Positions 8,427-17,404 are shown, counted from the first letter of the stretch. The stretch: DNA of 19,068 bases from DASYHS01 sp035998295 (GCF_035998295.1 NZ_DASYHS010000018.1:1-19068), one strand, 5' to 3'. The notes: generated by a model from the sequence alone, not told the origin. Translations and numbers: made by a program.

Positions 8427-10070
8427 ATGTCCGCCGGTTCCGCGCATGTCGACACCTTCGCGCACGACAACCTGCCGCCGCGCGATCAATGGCCGGTCAT
8501 GAACTTCGACCTGCCCGAGCTTCGGTATCCCGAGCGCCTGAACTGCGGGGTCGAGCTGCTCGACCGCATGGTCGGGCAGGGCCATGGCGACCGGCCCTGC
8601 ATCATCGCGCCCGGAGGCACCTGGACCTACTCCGACCTCAAGGACCGCGCCGACCGGATCGCGCGGGTGCTGACGGAGGATCTGGGCGTGGTCCCCGGCA
8701 ACCGGGTGCTGCTGCGCGCCGCCAACAACCCGATGATGGTCGCGTGCTGGTTCGCGGTCATGAAGGCGGGCGCCGTCGCGGTCCCGACCATGCCGCTGCT
8801 GCGCGCCGGCGAACTGACGGTCGTCGCCGAGAAGGCGCAGGTCACGGTCGCGCTGTGCGACGCCCGGCTGGCCGACGAGATGGAGGCGGCCCGCCGGCGG
8901 GCGCCGGTGATCGGGCGCATCGCCTATTTCAACGGCGAGGGCGGTCCGGAGAGCCTGGAGGCGCGCATGGCCGCCAAGCCGGGCGGCTTCGCGAACGTCG
9001 ACACCGCGGCCGACGACATCTGCATGATCGCCTTCACCTCGGGCACCACCGGCACGCCGAAGGGCACGATGCACGTCCATCGCGACGTGCTGGCGATCTG
9101 CGACACCTTCTCGCGCCATGTCCTGAAACCGCAGCCCGACGACGTCTTCTGCGGCAGCCCGCCGCTGGCCTTCACCTTCGGGCTGGGCGGGCTGGTCACC
9201 TTCCCGCTGCGGGTCGGTGCCGCGACCCTGCTGCTGGAGAAGGCGACGCCGGACGCGCTGCTGGACGGGATCGCCGCCCACCGGGCCACGGTCTGCTTCA
9301 CCGCGCCGACGGCCTACCGCGCCATGCTGGGCCTGCTGAAGGACCGCGACATCTCCAGCCTGAGGAAATGCGTCTCCGCCGGCGAGGCGCTGCCGCTGCC
9401 GACCTGGCAGGCCTTCCGCGAGGCGACCGGGATCGAGATCATCGACGGCATCGGCTCGACCGAGATGCTGCACATCTTCATCTCGGCCTCGGGCTCCGAC
9501 ATCCGGCCGGGTTCGACCGGCAGGCCGGTGCCGGGATACGAGGCCTGCGTGCTCGACGAGGAGGGCCGGCCCGTGCCGCCCGGCACCGTGGGCCGGCTCG
9601 CGGTGCGCGGGCCGACGGGATGCCGCTATCTCGCCGACGACCGCCAGCGCAACTACGTCCAGGGCGGCTGGAACCTGACCGGCGACGCCTACAAGATGGA
9701 TGAGGACGGCTATTTCTGGTACCAGGCGCGCACCGACGACATGATCGTGTCGTCCGGCTACAACATCGCCGGTCCCGAGGTCGAGCGCGCGCTGCTGGCC
9801 CATGCCGACGTCGCGGAATGCGCGGTGATCGGCGCGCCCGACCCTGAGCGCGGGCAGATCGTGAAGGCGTTCGTCGTCCTCAAGCCCGGCGTCGAGGCCG
9901 ACACCGCGAAGGCCAAGGCGCTGCAGGACTTCGTGAAGCAGGAGATCGCCCCCTACAAATACCCGCGCGCGATCGAGTTCGTCGAAGCCCTGCCCCGGAC
10001 GGAGAGCGGCAAGGTGCAGCGCTTCCGGCTGCGCGAGATGGAGCGCGGGCGGCTCGAGGAAGCGAAGTGA
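8427..10070 (+). CDS. 2-aminobenzoate (anthranilate)-CoA ligase / benzoate-CoA ligase family
   Basis: The protein has 547 residues and is an AMP-forming acyl-CoA synthetase of the benzoate-CoA ligase group. Motifs in order are the P-loop TSGTTGTPKG (204-213), DGIGSTEMLHIF, the hinge/A8 region MIVSSGYNIAGPEVE, and PRTESGKVQRF with the catalytic lysine at K529. It activates an aromatic acid with ATP and CoA. Kynureninase nearby makes anthranilate, and the dedicated 2-aminobenzoyl-CoA monooxygenase is encoded at 15069, so anthranilate is the most likely substrate. Benzoate or salicylate ligase is the main alternative from sequence alone. The ATG follows an AGAGGGAGA ribosome site. The stop overlaps the thioesterase start at 10067-10070. 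Confidence 0.9.
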   Translation: MSAGSAHVDTFAHDNLPPRDQWPVMNFDLPELRYPERLNCGVELLDRMVGQGHGDRPCIIAPGGTWTYSDLKDRADRIARVLTEDLGVVPGNRVLLRAANNPMMVACWFAVMKAGAVAVPTMPLLRAGELTVVAEKAQVTVALCDARLADEMEAARRRAPVIGRIAYFNGEGGPESLEARMAAKPGGFANVDTAADDICMIAFTSGTTGTPKGTMHVHRDVLAICDTFSRHVLKPQPDDVFCGSPPLAFTFGLGGLVTFPLRVGAATLLLEKATPDALLDGIAAHRATVCFTAPTAYRAMLGLLKDRDISSLRKCVSAGEALPLPTWQAFREATGIEIIDGIGSTEMLHIFISASGSDIRPGSTGRPVPGYEACVLDEEGRPVPPGTVGRLAVRGPTGCRYLADDRQRNYVQGGWNLTGDAYKMDEDGYFWYQARTDDMIVSSGYNIAGPEVERALLAHADVAECAVIGAPDPERGQIVKAFVVLKPGVEADTAKAKALQDFVKQEIAPYKYPRAIEFVEALPRTESGKVQRFRLREMERGRLEEAK

Positions 10071-10546
10071 CGGACGCCGACGCGCTGCGCCGGGACCCGC
10101 CCCGGCTGCCCCCGGGCGCGTTCCGGTCGCCGGTGCGGATCCGCTTTTCGCACACGGACCCGGCGGGCATCGTCTATTTCGCGAACTACTTCGACATGTT
10201 CAATGCCGTGGTCGAGGACTGGGTCAACCAGGCCCTCGGCCTCGACTACGCCGACCTGATCCTGACGCATCGCCGCGGCCTGCCGGTCGTCCATGCCGAA
10301 TGCGACTTCCTGCGGCCGAGCCGGATGGGCGAGACGATCTCGCTCGGCGTCGTGGTCGACCGGGTCGGCGGCAGCTCGATCGACATCCGCATCATTGGCG
10401 AGCACGGGGCCGGCGCGGAGGTGGAGACGCGCCTGGTCGGCCGGCTGGTGCTGGTCGTCATGTCCGTCGATACCCACCGGGCGATCCCGATCCCCGCCGA
10501 CCTCCGTTCCGCCATCGACAGCTATCGGACCGCCTGCCATGGATGA
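10067..10546 (+). CDS. Hotdog-fold acyl-CoA thioesterase (4-hydroxybenzoyl-CoA thioesterase type)
   Basis: The protein has 159 residues and a single hotdog domain. RFSHTDPAGIVYFANYF holds the family's catalytic aspartate at D31, and ECDFLRPSRMGETISL is typical of the second half. It hydrolyses a CoA thioester. In an aromatic-CoA operon it may recycle CoA from stalled or off-pathway aminobenzoyl-type thioesters. The start is GTG at 10067, overlapping the ligase stop as GTGA. The stop overlaps the next gene by 8 nt. Related thioesterase genes accompany 2-aminobenzoyl-CoA clusters in other bacteria, to my recollection. Confidence 0.88.
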   Translation: MTDADALRRDPPRLPPGAFRSPVRIRFSHTDPAGIVYFANYFDMFNAVVEDWVNQALGLDYADLILTHRRGLPVVHAECDFLRPSRMGETISLGVVVDRVGGSSIDIRIIGEHGAGAEVETRLVGRLVLVVMSVDTHRAIPIPADLRSAIDSYRTACHG

Positions 10547-10958
10547 CGCCCTCTCTCCCGACATCGGGTTCCAGTTCCTGCAGCCGCCGGGCTGGCCGAA
10601 GCCGAGGGGCTACGCCAACGGCATCGCGGCGACCGGACGCACCGTCTTCGTCGGCGGCCAGATCGGCTGGGACGAGACCGGCACGTTCCGCGAGAAGGAC
10701 CTGGCCGGCCAAACGCGCCGCACGCTCGAGAACATCGTCGCCGTGCTGCGCGAGGCCGGGGCCGGCCCCGCCAACGTCACCCGCCTGACCTGGTACGTCA
10801 CCGACATCAAGGAGTACCGGGAGCGCCAGCGCGAGCTCGGCCAAGCCTACCGGGACGTAATGGGCCGGCACTACCCCACCATGGCGCTGGTCCAGGTCGT
10901 CTCCCTCGCCGAGCCGGAAGCGCTCGTCGAGATCGAGGCGACGGCAGTGGTCCCGTGA
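10539..10958 (+). CDS. Rid (YjgF/YER057c/UK114) family protein, atypical
   Basis: The protein has 139 residues and the Rid fold, with YANGIAATGRTVFVGGQIGWD near the start, NIVAVLREAGAGPANVTRLTWYVTD in the middle and VEIEATAVV at the end. Canonical RidA hydrolyses reactive enamines/imines using an arginine (R105 in E. coli). The aligned position here is M115 (YPTMALVQV), so it belongs to a subgroup without that residue and should not be called a 2-aminoacrylate deaminase. The pathway flavoprotein makes a 2-amino-oxocyclohexene (enamine-type) CoA ester, so a role in deaminating or protecting that product is attractive but unproven. The ATG at 10539 overlaps the thioesterase gene. The stop overlaps the MOSC start. 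Confidence 0.88.
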   Translation: MDDALSPDIGFQFLQPPGWPKPRGYANGIAATGRTVFVGGQIGWDETGTFREKDLAGQTRRTLENIVAVLREAGAGPANVTRLTWYVTDIKEYRERQRELGQAYRDVMGRHYPTMALVQVVSLAEPEALVEIEATAVVP

Positions 10959-11665
10959 TGGCCGCGGCCCCGGTGCGGATCGGCGCCGTGCTGGTCGGCC
11001 AGCCGGCGCCGTTCGGCCGGCCGGGCCAGACGAGCGCGATCGTCAAGGCCCCGGTATCGGGCCCCGCCACGGTCGGCACCGGCGGCGTCGAGGGCGACCG
11101 CCAGGCCGACCTCCGGGTCCATGGCGGCCCCGACAAGGCCGTGAACCACTATCCCTTCGACCACTACGCGACGTGGCGGGCCGAATTGGGCGGCCGGGAC
11201 GACCTGCTCTCGGCCCCGGGCGCCTTCGGCGAGAACCTGTCCACGACCGGGCTGACCGAGGCCGATGTCTGCATCGGCGATACCTGGCGCGCCGGGACCG
11301 CATTACTCCAGGTGTCGCAGACGCGCCAGCCCTGCTGGAAGCTGAACCAGCGCTTCCAACTCCAGGACATGGCGGCGCGGGTGCAGCAGACCGGCCGCAC
11401 CGGCTGGTACTGGCGCGTGCTGGAGCCCGGGACGGTGCAGGCCGGCGACGCGCTGACGCTGGCGGAGCGCGCCTGGCCGGACTGGCCGCTTGCCCGCCTG
11501 CTGCGCGTGTTCTACGTCGACGTGCTCGACCGGGACGCGCTGCGCGAGTTGGCCACCCTGCCCTGCGTGCCGGCGTCGTGGCGCGGCCGCGCCGAGCAGC
11601 GCCTCGCGCGCGGCGAGGTCGAGGATTGGGGGCCGCGCCTCGGCGGCGGCGCGACCCGCCTGTAG
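10958..11665 (+). CDS. MOSC-domain protein, YiiM-like
   Basis: The protein has 235 residues. VEGDRQADLRVHGGPDKAVNHYPFDHY (about 44-70) and GAFGENLSTTGLTE are MOSC/YiiM signatures, and QTRQPCWKLNQRF contains the conserved cysteine C126 thought to hold the molybdenum cofactor. A YiiM-type C-terminal extension follows. E. coli YiiM reduces N-hydroxylated bases. Here the gene is coupled to the Rid gene (TGATG at 10956-10960), so it might reduce N-hydroxylated by-products of the amino-aromatic pathway, or be a passenger. GTG at 10955 would add one residue. It closes the operon and meets the convergent reductase gene with 7 bp between stops. Confidence 0.88.
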   Translation: MAAAPVRIGAVLVGQPAPFGRPGQTSAIVKAPVSGPATVGTGGVEGDRQADLRVHGGPDKAVNHYPFDHYATWRAELGGRDDLLSAPGAFGENLSTTGLTEADVCIGDTWRAGTALLQVSQTRQPCWKLNQRFQLQDMAARVQQTGRTGWYWRVLEPGTVQAGDALTLAERAWPDWPLARLLRVFYVDVLDRDALRELATLPCVPASWRGRAEQRLARGEVEDWGPRLGGGATRL

Positions 11666-11672
11666 GCGCCTA

Positions 11673-12251
11673 TCACGCGCCGCGCTCGCGCCGGTAGTGA
11701 AGGATCACCGCACCGGTGTCGAGCGGCTTCGCCTCGATCAGCGCCAGCGGCACCCGGGGCCGCCCTTCCTCGAACAGGCGCTTGCCGGCGCCGAACAGCT
11801 CCGGCGTCACCATCAGCCGGTACTCGTCGACGAGGTCGAGCGCGACCAGGCTGTTGGCGAGCCCGGCGCCGCCGAACGAGTACAGGTCGCCCGACGCCGT
11901 CTCCTTCAGCCGCCCGACCGCGCCCGCGACGTCGTCGCGCACCAGGGTCGCGTTCCAGCCGGGATCGCCGTCGAGCGTGCGCGAGAATACCGTCTTCGGC
12001 AGGCGGTTCATCGTCCCGGCATAGGCGATGCCCGCCGCGGGGCTGTCCGGGTCGGTGTCGGCGGCGCTCCAGAACCCCTTGTTGAACAGGAAGTTCGTCC
12101 GCCCGTACAGCAGGTGGCCCGCGCGCTCCAGCGCGTAGCCGGACCAGTGCCGCTCCAGGTCGTCCGACCACGCCGGCGGCACGAACGTGCCGCCCGGCAT
12201 CTCGATGTAGCCGTCGAGGCTCGTGAACATCGACAGGACCAGCTTAGCCAT
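11673..12251 (-). CDS. RibD C-terminal/dihydrofolate-reductase-like protein
   Basis: The protein has 192 residues. It begins MAKLVLSMFTSLDGYIEMPGG and contains FGGAGLANSLVALDLVDEYRLMV followed by TPELFGAGKRLF. These are the hallmarks of the NAD(P)H-dependent YyaP/RibD_C group, which is not the housekeeping DHFR. The substrate is unknown for most members. I chose ATG 12251 because GGAG sits 7 nt upstream. ATG 12263 or TTG 12281 would extend it into the inverted repeat. The gene is monocistronic and convergent with the MOSC gene. The inverted repeat at its start suggests ligand-controlled repression, but no cognate regulator lies next to it. Confidence 0.88.
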   Translation of the reverse strand: MAKLVLSMFTSLDGYIEMPGGTFVPPAWSDDLERHWSGYALERAGHLLYGRTNFLFNKGFWSAADTDPDSPAAGIAYAGTMNRLPKTVFSRTLDGDPGWNATLVRDDVAGAVGRLKETASGDLYSFGGAGLANSLVALDLVDEYRLMVTPELFGAGKRLFEEGRPRVPLALIEAKPLDTGAVILHYRRERGA

Positions 12252-12260
12252 CTCAATCTC

Positions 12261-12289
12261 CATACCAGTTGGTAATTGCAACTGGTATG
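12261..12289. promoter_or_regulatory. Perfect 11-bp inverted repeat at the 5' end of the RibD-like gene (operator)
   Basis: CATACCAGTTG (12261-12271) and CAACTGGTATG (12279-12289) are exact inverted repeats with a 7-nt spacer. They begin 9 bp before the reductase start codon, in the divergent space with gtrA. Such long symmetric sites are typical of TetR-, HxlR- or MarR-type dimers. The sequence does not resemble the TTTTAAGC palindromes, so a different regulator, outside this window, is implied. Confidence 0.6.
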
Positions 12290-12329
12290 GTTTAGCTGAA
12301 CCGTCTCAGTTCTGCAAGTGGAAAACGAC

Positions 12330-12370
12330 GGCACCTTGCCCGGGGCGCACGGCCATGGCAGGGTGCCCCG
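12330..12370 (+). other. Overlapping GC-rich inverted repeats in the gtrA leader
   Basis: GGCACCTTGCC (12330-12340) can pair with GGCAGGGTGCC (12357-12367), using one G-T pair. CGGGGC (12341-12346) can instead pair with GCCCCG (12365-12370). The two stems exclude each other. This may be chance in GC-rich DNA, or a small attenuator-like leader just before the gtrA ribosome site. Confidence 0.3.
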
Positions 12371-12394
12371 GACAACAGGGAGAGGCGACCCGCG

Positions 12395-12817
12395 ATGACG
12401 TCCGAGGCGGCCAAGCCGGCAGCGGCCCTCGCCGGCCAGTTCCTGCGCTTCGGCATCGTCGGGACGGTCGGGTTCCTGGTCGACGGCGCGATCCTGGTGC
12501 TGTCGATGGCGCTTCTCGGCACCGGCCCTTATCTCGGCCGCGTCGTCTCCTATCTGGGCGCCGCGACGGCGACCTGGGCGCTCAACCGCACCTTCACGTT
12601 CCGCGGGCGCCACCATGGGCCGGCGCACCATCAATGGGCGCGCTTCATCGCCGTCAACGCGGTCGGCGGGGCGGTCAACTACGCCACATATGCCGTGCTG
12701 GTCATGGTCTCGGCCACAGTGGCCGCCCATCCCGTTCTCGGCGTCGCCGCCGGTTCGATCGCCGGCCTAGCCTTCAACTTCACGGGCTCGCGCCTGCTCG
12801 TCTTCCGCCGGGCATGA
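12395..12817 (+). CDS. GtrA-like family membrane protein
   Basis: The protein has 140 residues with four predicted membrane segments, at roughly 17-40, 46-66, 82-105 and 113-135. It shows the repeated GtrA motif: WALNRTFTFRGR after segment 2 and FNFTGSRLLVFRR at the C-terminus. Family members help move polyprenyl-linked sugars across the inner membrane or support cell-wall glycan assembly. No glycosyltransferase partner is adjacent, so its substrate is unknown. The ATG follows an AGGGAGAGG ribosome site. It sits at the start of the accessory block between the catabolic operon and the monooxygenase gene. Confidence 0.9.
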   Translation: MTSEAAKPAAALAGQFLRFGIVGTVGFLVDGAILVLSMALLGTGPYLGRVVSYLGAATATWALNRTFTFRGRHHGPAHHQWARFIAVNAVGGAVNYATYAVLVMVSATVAAHPVLGVAAGSIAGLAFNFTGSRLLVFRRA

Positions 12818-12823
12818 AGTTTT

Positions 12824-12851
12824 GTTGAACAATCTCCATCATCCGTTCAAC
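12824..12851. promoter_or_regulatory. Inverted repeat upstream of the antitoxin/PIN pair
   Basis: GTTGAAC (12824-12830) and GTTCAAC (12845-12851) are perfect 7-bp arms 14 nt apart, in the 48-bp gap before the antitoxin-like gene. The position suits an autoregulatory operator. A clear -10/-35 pair is not visible. Confidence 0.4.
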
Positions 12852-12865
12852 GACGGGAGGGAGGA

Positions 12866-13165
12866 ATGGCAACTCGCGGAACCCCGGAGGCGCGGAGCAT
12901 TGCGGCCGACGTCACGGCGCAACGGCGCGTGCTCGTACTCGACGCCGCGCGTGCGGAGGGATTGGTCGGCGACGACAAGGACACGCACATCAGCGGCCGC
13001 GTGCGCCGCCACCTGGTGGAAGCGGCCAAGCGCCGCTCCGGCATCGACTCCGATACCGGCCTGATCGAATACGCGCTCGCCCGCGTCGCGCTGGAGGACG
13101 ATTTCGGCGACCGTCTGGTCGCGCGCAAGGGGACGATCCCGCCGGACATCGATCTTGGCATTTGA
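12866..13165 (+). CDS. Putative antitoxin (ribbon-helix-helix-like) of a PIN-toxin pair
   Basis: The protein has 99 residues. After a variable N-terminus, THISGRVRRHLVEAAKRRSG followed by DTGLIEYALARVALEDDF looks like a strand plus two helices of the ribbon-helix-helix kind. A short tail (LVARKGTIPPDIDLGI) follows, of the sort antitoxins use to bind their toxins. I do not recognise it as a standard VapB. The role is inferred chiefly from the PIN-domain gene that overlaps its 3' end by 11 nt. The ATG at 12866 has GGGAGGGAGG at 12855-12864, so it should be translated far better than the toxin. No other function is suggested by its composition. Confidence 0.65.
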   Translation: MATRGTPEARSIAADVTAQRRVLVLDAARAEGLVGDDKDTHISGRVRRHLVEAAKRRSGIDSDTGLIEYALARVALEDDFGDRLVARKGTIPPDIDLGI

Positions 13166-13721
13166 CCTCGGCCACGCGCTGCGGCGCCTGCGTGCACAAC
13201 GCGCAGGGCCACCGCCCGTACGGCGGCACGATGCCGAACTGCCCTTTGTCGAGAAGGCCGCTGCCGTCGGTCCTCCCCTGCTGCTCGACACCTGCGTCTA
13301 CCTGGACGTTCTCCAGGGCCGGTCGCCCGATGCCCTGGACCGGCTGCTGGGCACGCGTGTCAGCTATCACAGCGCCGTCTGCGTCGCGGAGTTGACCCAC
13401 GCTTTCGGCCTGCTCGATCCCGCCCACCCGGGAACGCGCGCCGTGCTGGCGCAGCTTTCGGCGACCGTCGGGGACATTCCGGCCCGGCGGATCGTCGTCC
13501 CCGACGCCGATGCCTGGGGCACGGCGGGCGCGCTTGCGGGCATGCTGTTCCGCCTCGGCGGCTTCCAGGCCGGACAGGAGAAGACCTGCCTGAACGACGC
13601 CCTGATCCACCTGCAGGCGCGCAAGGCCGGCCTGATGCTGGTCACCCGCAACCTGCGCGACTTCGACCTGCTCGACCAGCTCCTGCCGGGCGGGCGCCTC
13701 CTGTTCTACCGCAGCGCCTGA
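13155..13721 (+). CDS. PIN-domain toxin-like protein with N-terminal extension
   Basis: The protein has 188 residues. A PIN domain starts near residue 42: LLLDTCVYLDVL gives D45, CVAELTHAFG gives E79, LNDALIHLQARKAG gives D148, and TRNLRDFDLL gives N166/D169. All four acidic positions expected for a metal-dependent RNase are kept. The first 40 residues are extra relative to a standard VapC of about 135. The open frame starts with TTG at 13155, inside the antitoxin gene. No ATG or GTG precedes the PIN domain, though CTG codons do, so the true start is uncertain. It probably acts as an endoribonuclease toxin held in check by the preceding protein. Confidence 0.8.
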   Translation: MAFDLGHALRRLRAQRAGPPPVRRHDAELPFVEKAAAVGPPLLLDTCVYLDVLQGRSPDALDRLLGTRVSYHSAVCVAELTHAFGLLDPAHPGTRAVLAQLSATVGDIPARRIVVPDADAWGTAGALAGMLFRLGGFQAGQEKTCLNDALIHLQARKAGLMLVTRNLRDFDLLDQLLPGGRLLFYRSA

Positions 13722-13729
13722 ACCGCCCA

Positions 13730-14179
13730 TTACTCCTCGTCCTCCTCCCATTCCGGATACTGCTCCGGAGCGGACCCGGCCTTGGCCAGAACCTTGGGAT
13801 AGCGCGCGCCAGGGATCTTGGCACCCGACCCGATCATCTCGACCCGGAACAGCCACTCGTCGCCGTAGTCGAACAGGAAAACGAGGGTGTGCCCGATCGC
13901 CGGGAACGCCGCGGCCACCCGGGTCTTCCTGACGCTCTCGGCGTCGCCCGCCTCGCCCATGTCGGCGAAAAGCTCGTATTTCGGCCGGGCCTCCCTCAGC
14001 GTCTCGTCGGTCAGGCCGGAGTAGAAGCCGAAGGCGTGGTCGAAATCGAAGTCGAAGGCGCGCACGATGCCCTTCGCCAGATCGTACAGCGACTTGCCGT
14101 CGTCGATCTCGATGTCCCGGTGGACGGACGGATCGTCCCACAGCGCCACTCGGAAGATATGCGTGCCGGCCGTTGCCAT
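13730..14179 (-). CDS. Plasmid pRiA4b ORF-3-like protein
   Basis: The protein has 149 residues. THIFRVALWDDPSVHRDIEI opens the domain, AFDFDFDHAFGFYS and LVFLFDYGDEWLFRVEMIG form its core, and PGARYPKVLAKAGSAPEQYP gives the typical end, followed by an acidic tail. This matches the pRiA4b ORF-3 family (also found as an IS1096 passenger). Its biochemical role is unknown. I chose ATG 14179, preceded by GGAGAAGAG. ATG 14227 would add 16 residues and overlap the upstream gene's stop by 8 nt, implying coupling. The family is common on plasmids and mobile DNA, consistent with an accessory block. It converges with the PIN gene, with 8 bp between stops. Confidence 0.75.
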   Translation of the reverse strand: MATAGTHIFRVALWDDPSVHRDIEIDDGKSLYDLAKGIVRAFDFDFDHAFGFYSGLTDETLREARPKYELFADMGEAGDAESVRKTRVAAAFPAIGHTLVFLFDYGDEWLFRVEMIGSGAKIPGARYPKVLAKAGSAPEQYPEWEEDEE

Positions 14180-14219
14180 TCGGCTCTTCTCCGCCGGCCG
14201 GCCGCTTCGCCGAAGGGGA

Positions 14220-14861
14220 TCACTCATAGCTGAGGGCCCCCATCAGACCCGTGTCGATGGCCATCCGGTAGACCGTGACGGCGAATCGCGGATCGTCGGC
14301 AAGCGCCTCGGGATCGTTTGGGAGAGGCAAACCGGTGAGATAGTCGAGCAGATCCTCCAGCCCCTCCTGATCGAGCGACACGACGACGCCGCAGGTGATG
14401 GCGAACGCATCCGGTCTGGCGAGACGCATGGCGAGCACGGCCCCCTCGGGGGCGGTTCTCTCCAGGCTCTCGTCCACCAGCCAGACCTCGCCGCCGCACA
14501 GAACGTCTTCCACCACGAGGCCGGCCGTCTCATGCGGGCCTTTGACCCGAAACACGGAGAACCACGCCCGGACCAGGACGAGGGCCATGCCCGTCTCGTC
14601 TCCGGGAAACCCGGCACGGGATCTGGCGTAGCGCTCGATGGCACGCGAGCGGCCCGGCCTGGCCGTGTAGAGAGCCAGGTCGAACACCGACGCCATCTCC
14701 TTCTCGGTCTCGGCCACCAGCATTTTGCCGTGGGCGAGGCCGAGCCGCTTTGCCGCCTCCAGCAGACCGGCACGCGAGATGTTGGCCATCGCCGCCTCCT
14801 GCACCGCGGCGCAGACGGCACGATGTCGCTGATAGCGAGCCAGAACCTCCCCGCGCGTCAT
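14220..14861 (-). CDS. Uncharacterised protein of an alphaproteobacterial family
   Basis: The protein has 213 residues. I do not recognise a functional domain, although it looks like a conserved hypothetical seen in other alphaproteobacteria. An Arg-rich helical N-terminus (MTRGEVLARYQRHRAVC) leads into AAKRLGLAHGKMLVAETEKEM, then TARPGRSRAIERYARSRAG, ETAGLVVEDVLCGGEVWLVDES and a C-terminal part rich in acidic residues. There is no signal peptide or membrane segment. ATG 14861 is favoured by GGAGAAG 8 nt upstream. The frame stays open to 14990, with another ATG at 14882. It runs just upstream of, and possibly overlaps, the pRiA4b ORF-3-like gene, so the two may be co-transcribed. It is divergent from the monooxygenase gene. 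Confidence 0.7.
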   Translation of the reverse strand: MTRGEVLARYQRHRAVCAAVQEAAMANISRAGLLEAAKRLGLAHGKMLVAETEKEMASVFDLALYTARPGRSRAIERYARSRAGFPGDETGMALVLVRAWFSVFRVKGPHETAGLVVEDVLCGGEVWLVDESLERTAPEGAVLAMRLARPDAFAITCGVVVSLDQEGLEDLLDYLTGLPLPNDPEALADDPRFAVTVYRMAIDTGLMGALSYE

Positions 14862-14995
14862 GTCGGCTTCTCCATGCTTCATGCCGTCCGCCCCGGCACC
14901 TGCACCAGCTTCACAAACCGTGGTCGCGCGCACAACCGGAACCGTCGGCCGGCCCGCGGCCAAATGCGATGGCCGTACCACCCCTGGCAAAACCG

Positions 14996-15024
14996 TTCCC
15001 GAGATGATATTTTAAGCCTAAAAT
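14996..15024 (+). promoter_or_regulatory. Candidate promoter of the monooxygenase gene
   Basis: TAAAAT at 15019-15024 matches the -10 at 5 of 6 positions. A poor -35 (TTCCCG, 14996-15001) lies exactly 17 bp upstream. The -10 sits in the right half of the palindrome at 15005-15026, so a bound repressor would cover it. This mirrors the position of the plus-strand TAAAAT in operator A. Confidence 0.45.
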
Positions 15025-15026
15025 AT
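15005..15026. promoter_or_regulatory. Palindromic operator B upstream of the 2-aminobenzoyl-CoA monooxygenase gene
   Basis: GATATTTTA (15005-15013) and TAAAATATC (15018-15026) are perfect 9-bp arms around AGCC. The 22-bp element differs from operator A (5039-5060) at only three positions. It lies about 43 bp before the ATG at 15069. The match across 10 kb links this gene to the kyn and aminobenzoyl-CoA operons as one regulon, most simply under the MarR regulator encoded at 5867. Confidence 0.78.
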
Positions 15027-15068
15027 CTTGGCGCCCGCATCGGGCCTGCAGACGGGAGACGGTACGGC

Positions 15069-17357
<2,289 letters not shown>

Positions 17358-17364
17358 CGGGACG

Positions 17365-17404
17365 CCGCACGGGCCGGTAACCGAAACGTCACCGGACCGT
17401 GCGG
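17365..17404 (+). terminator. Putative transcription terminator hairpin after the monooxygenase gene
   Basis: CCGCACGGGCCGGT (17365-17378) pairs with ACCGGACCGTGCGG (17391-17404) with one mismatch in 14 bp and a 12-nt loop. It starts 8 bp after the stop codon. Only a short TT follows, so it is a strong hairpin but not a textbook intrinsic terminator. Confidence 0.55.

Noticed and set aside
11663..11672. Palindrome TAGGCGCCTA between the convergent MOSC and reductase stops
   Set aside because: It is too short and without a T-run, so it is not a convincing bidirectional terminator. It includes the MOSC stop codon.
14067..15068. In-frame upstream extension of the monooxygenase by about 330 codons
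   Set aside because: It crosses operator B, the ribosome site and two opposite-strand genes. The FAD motif right after ATG 15069 marks the true N-terminus.
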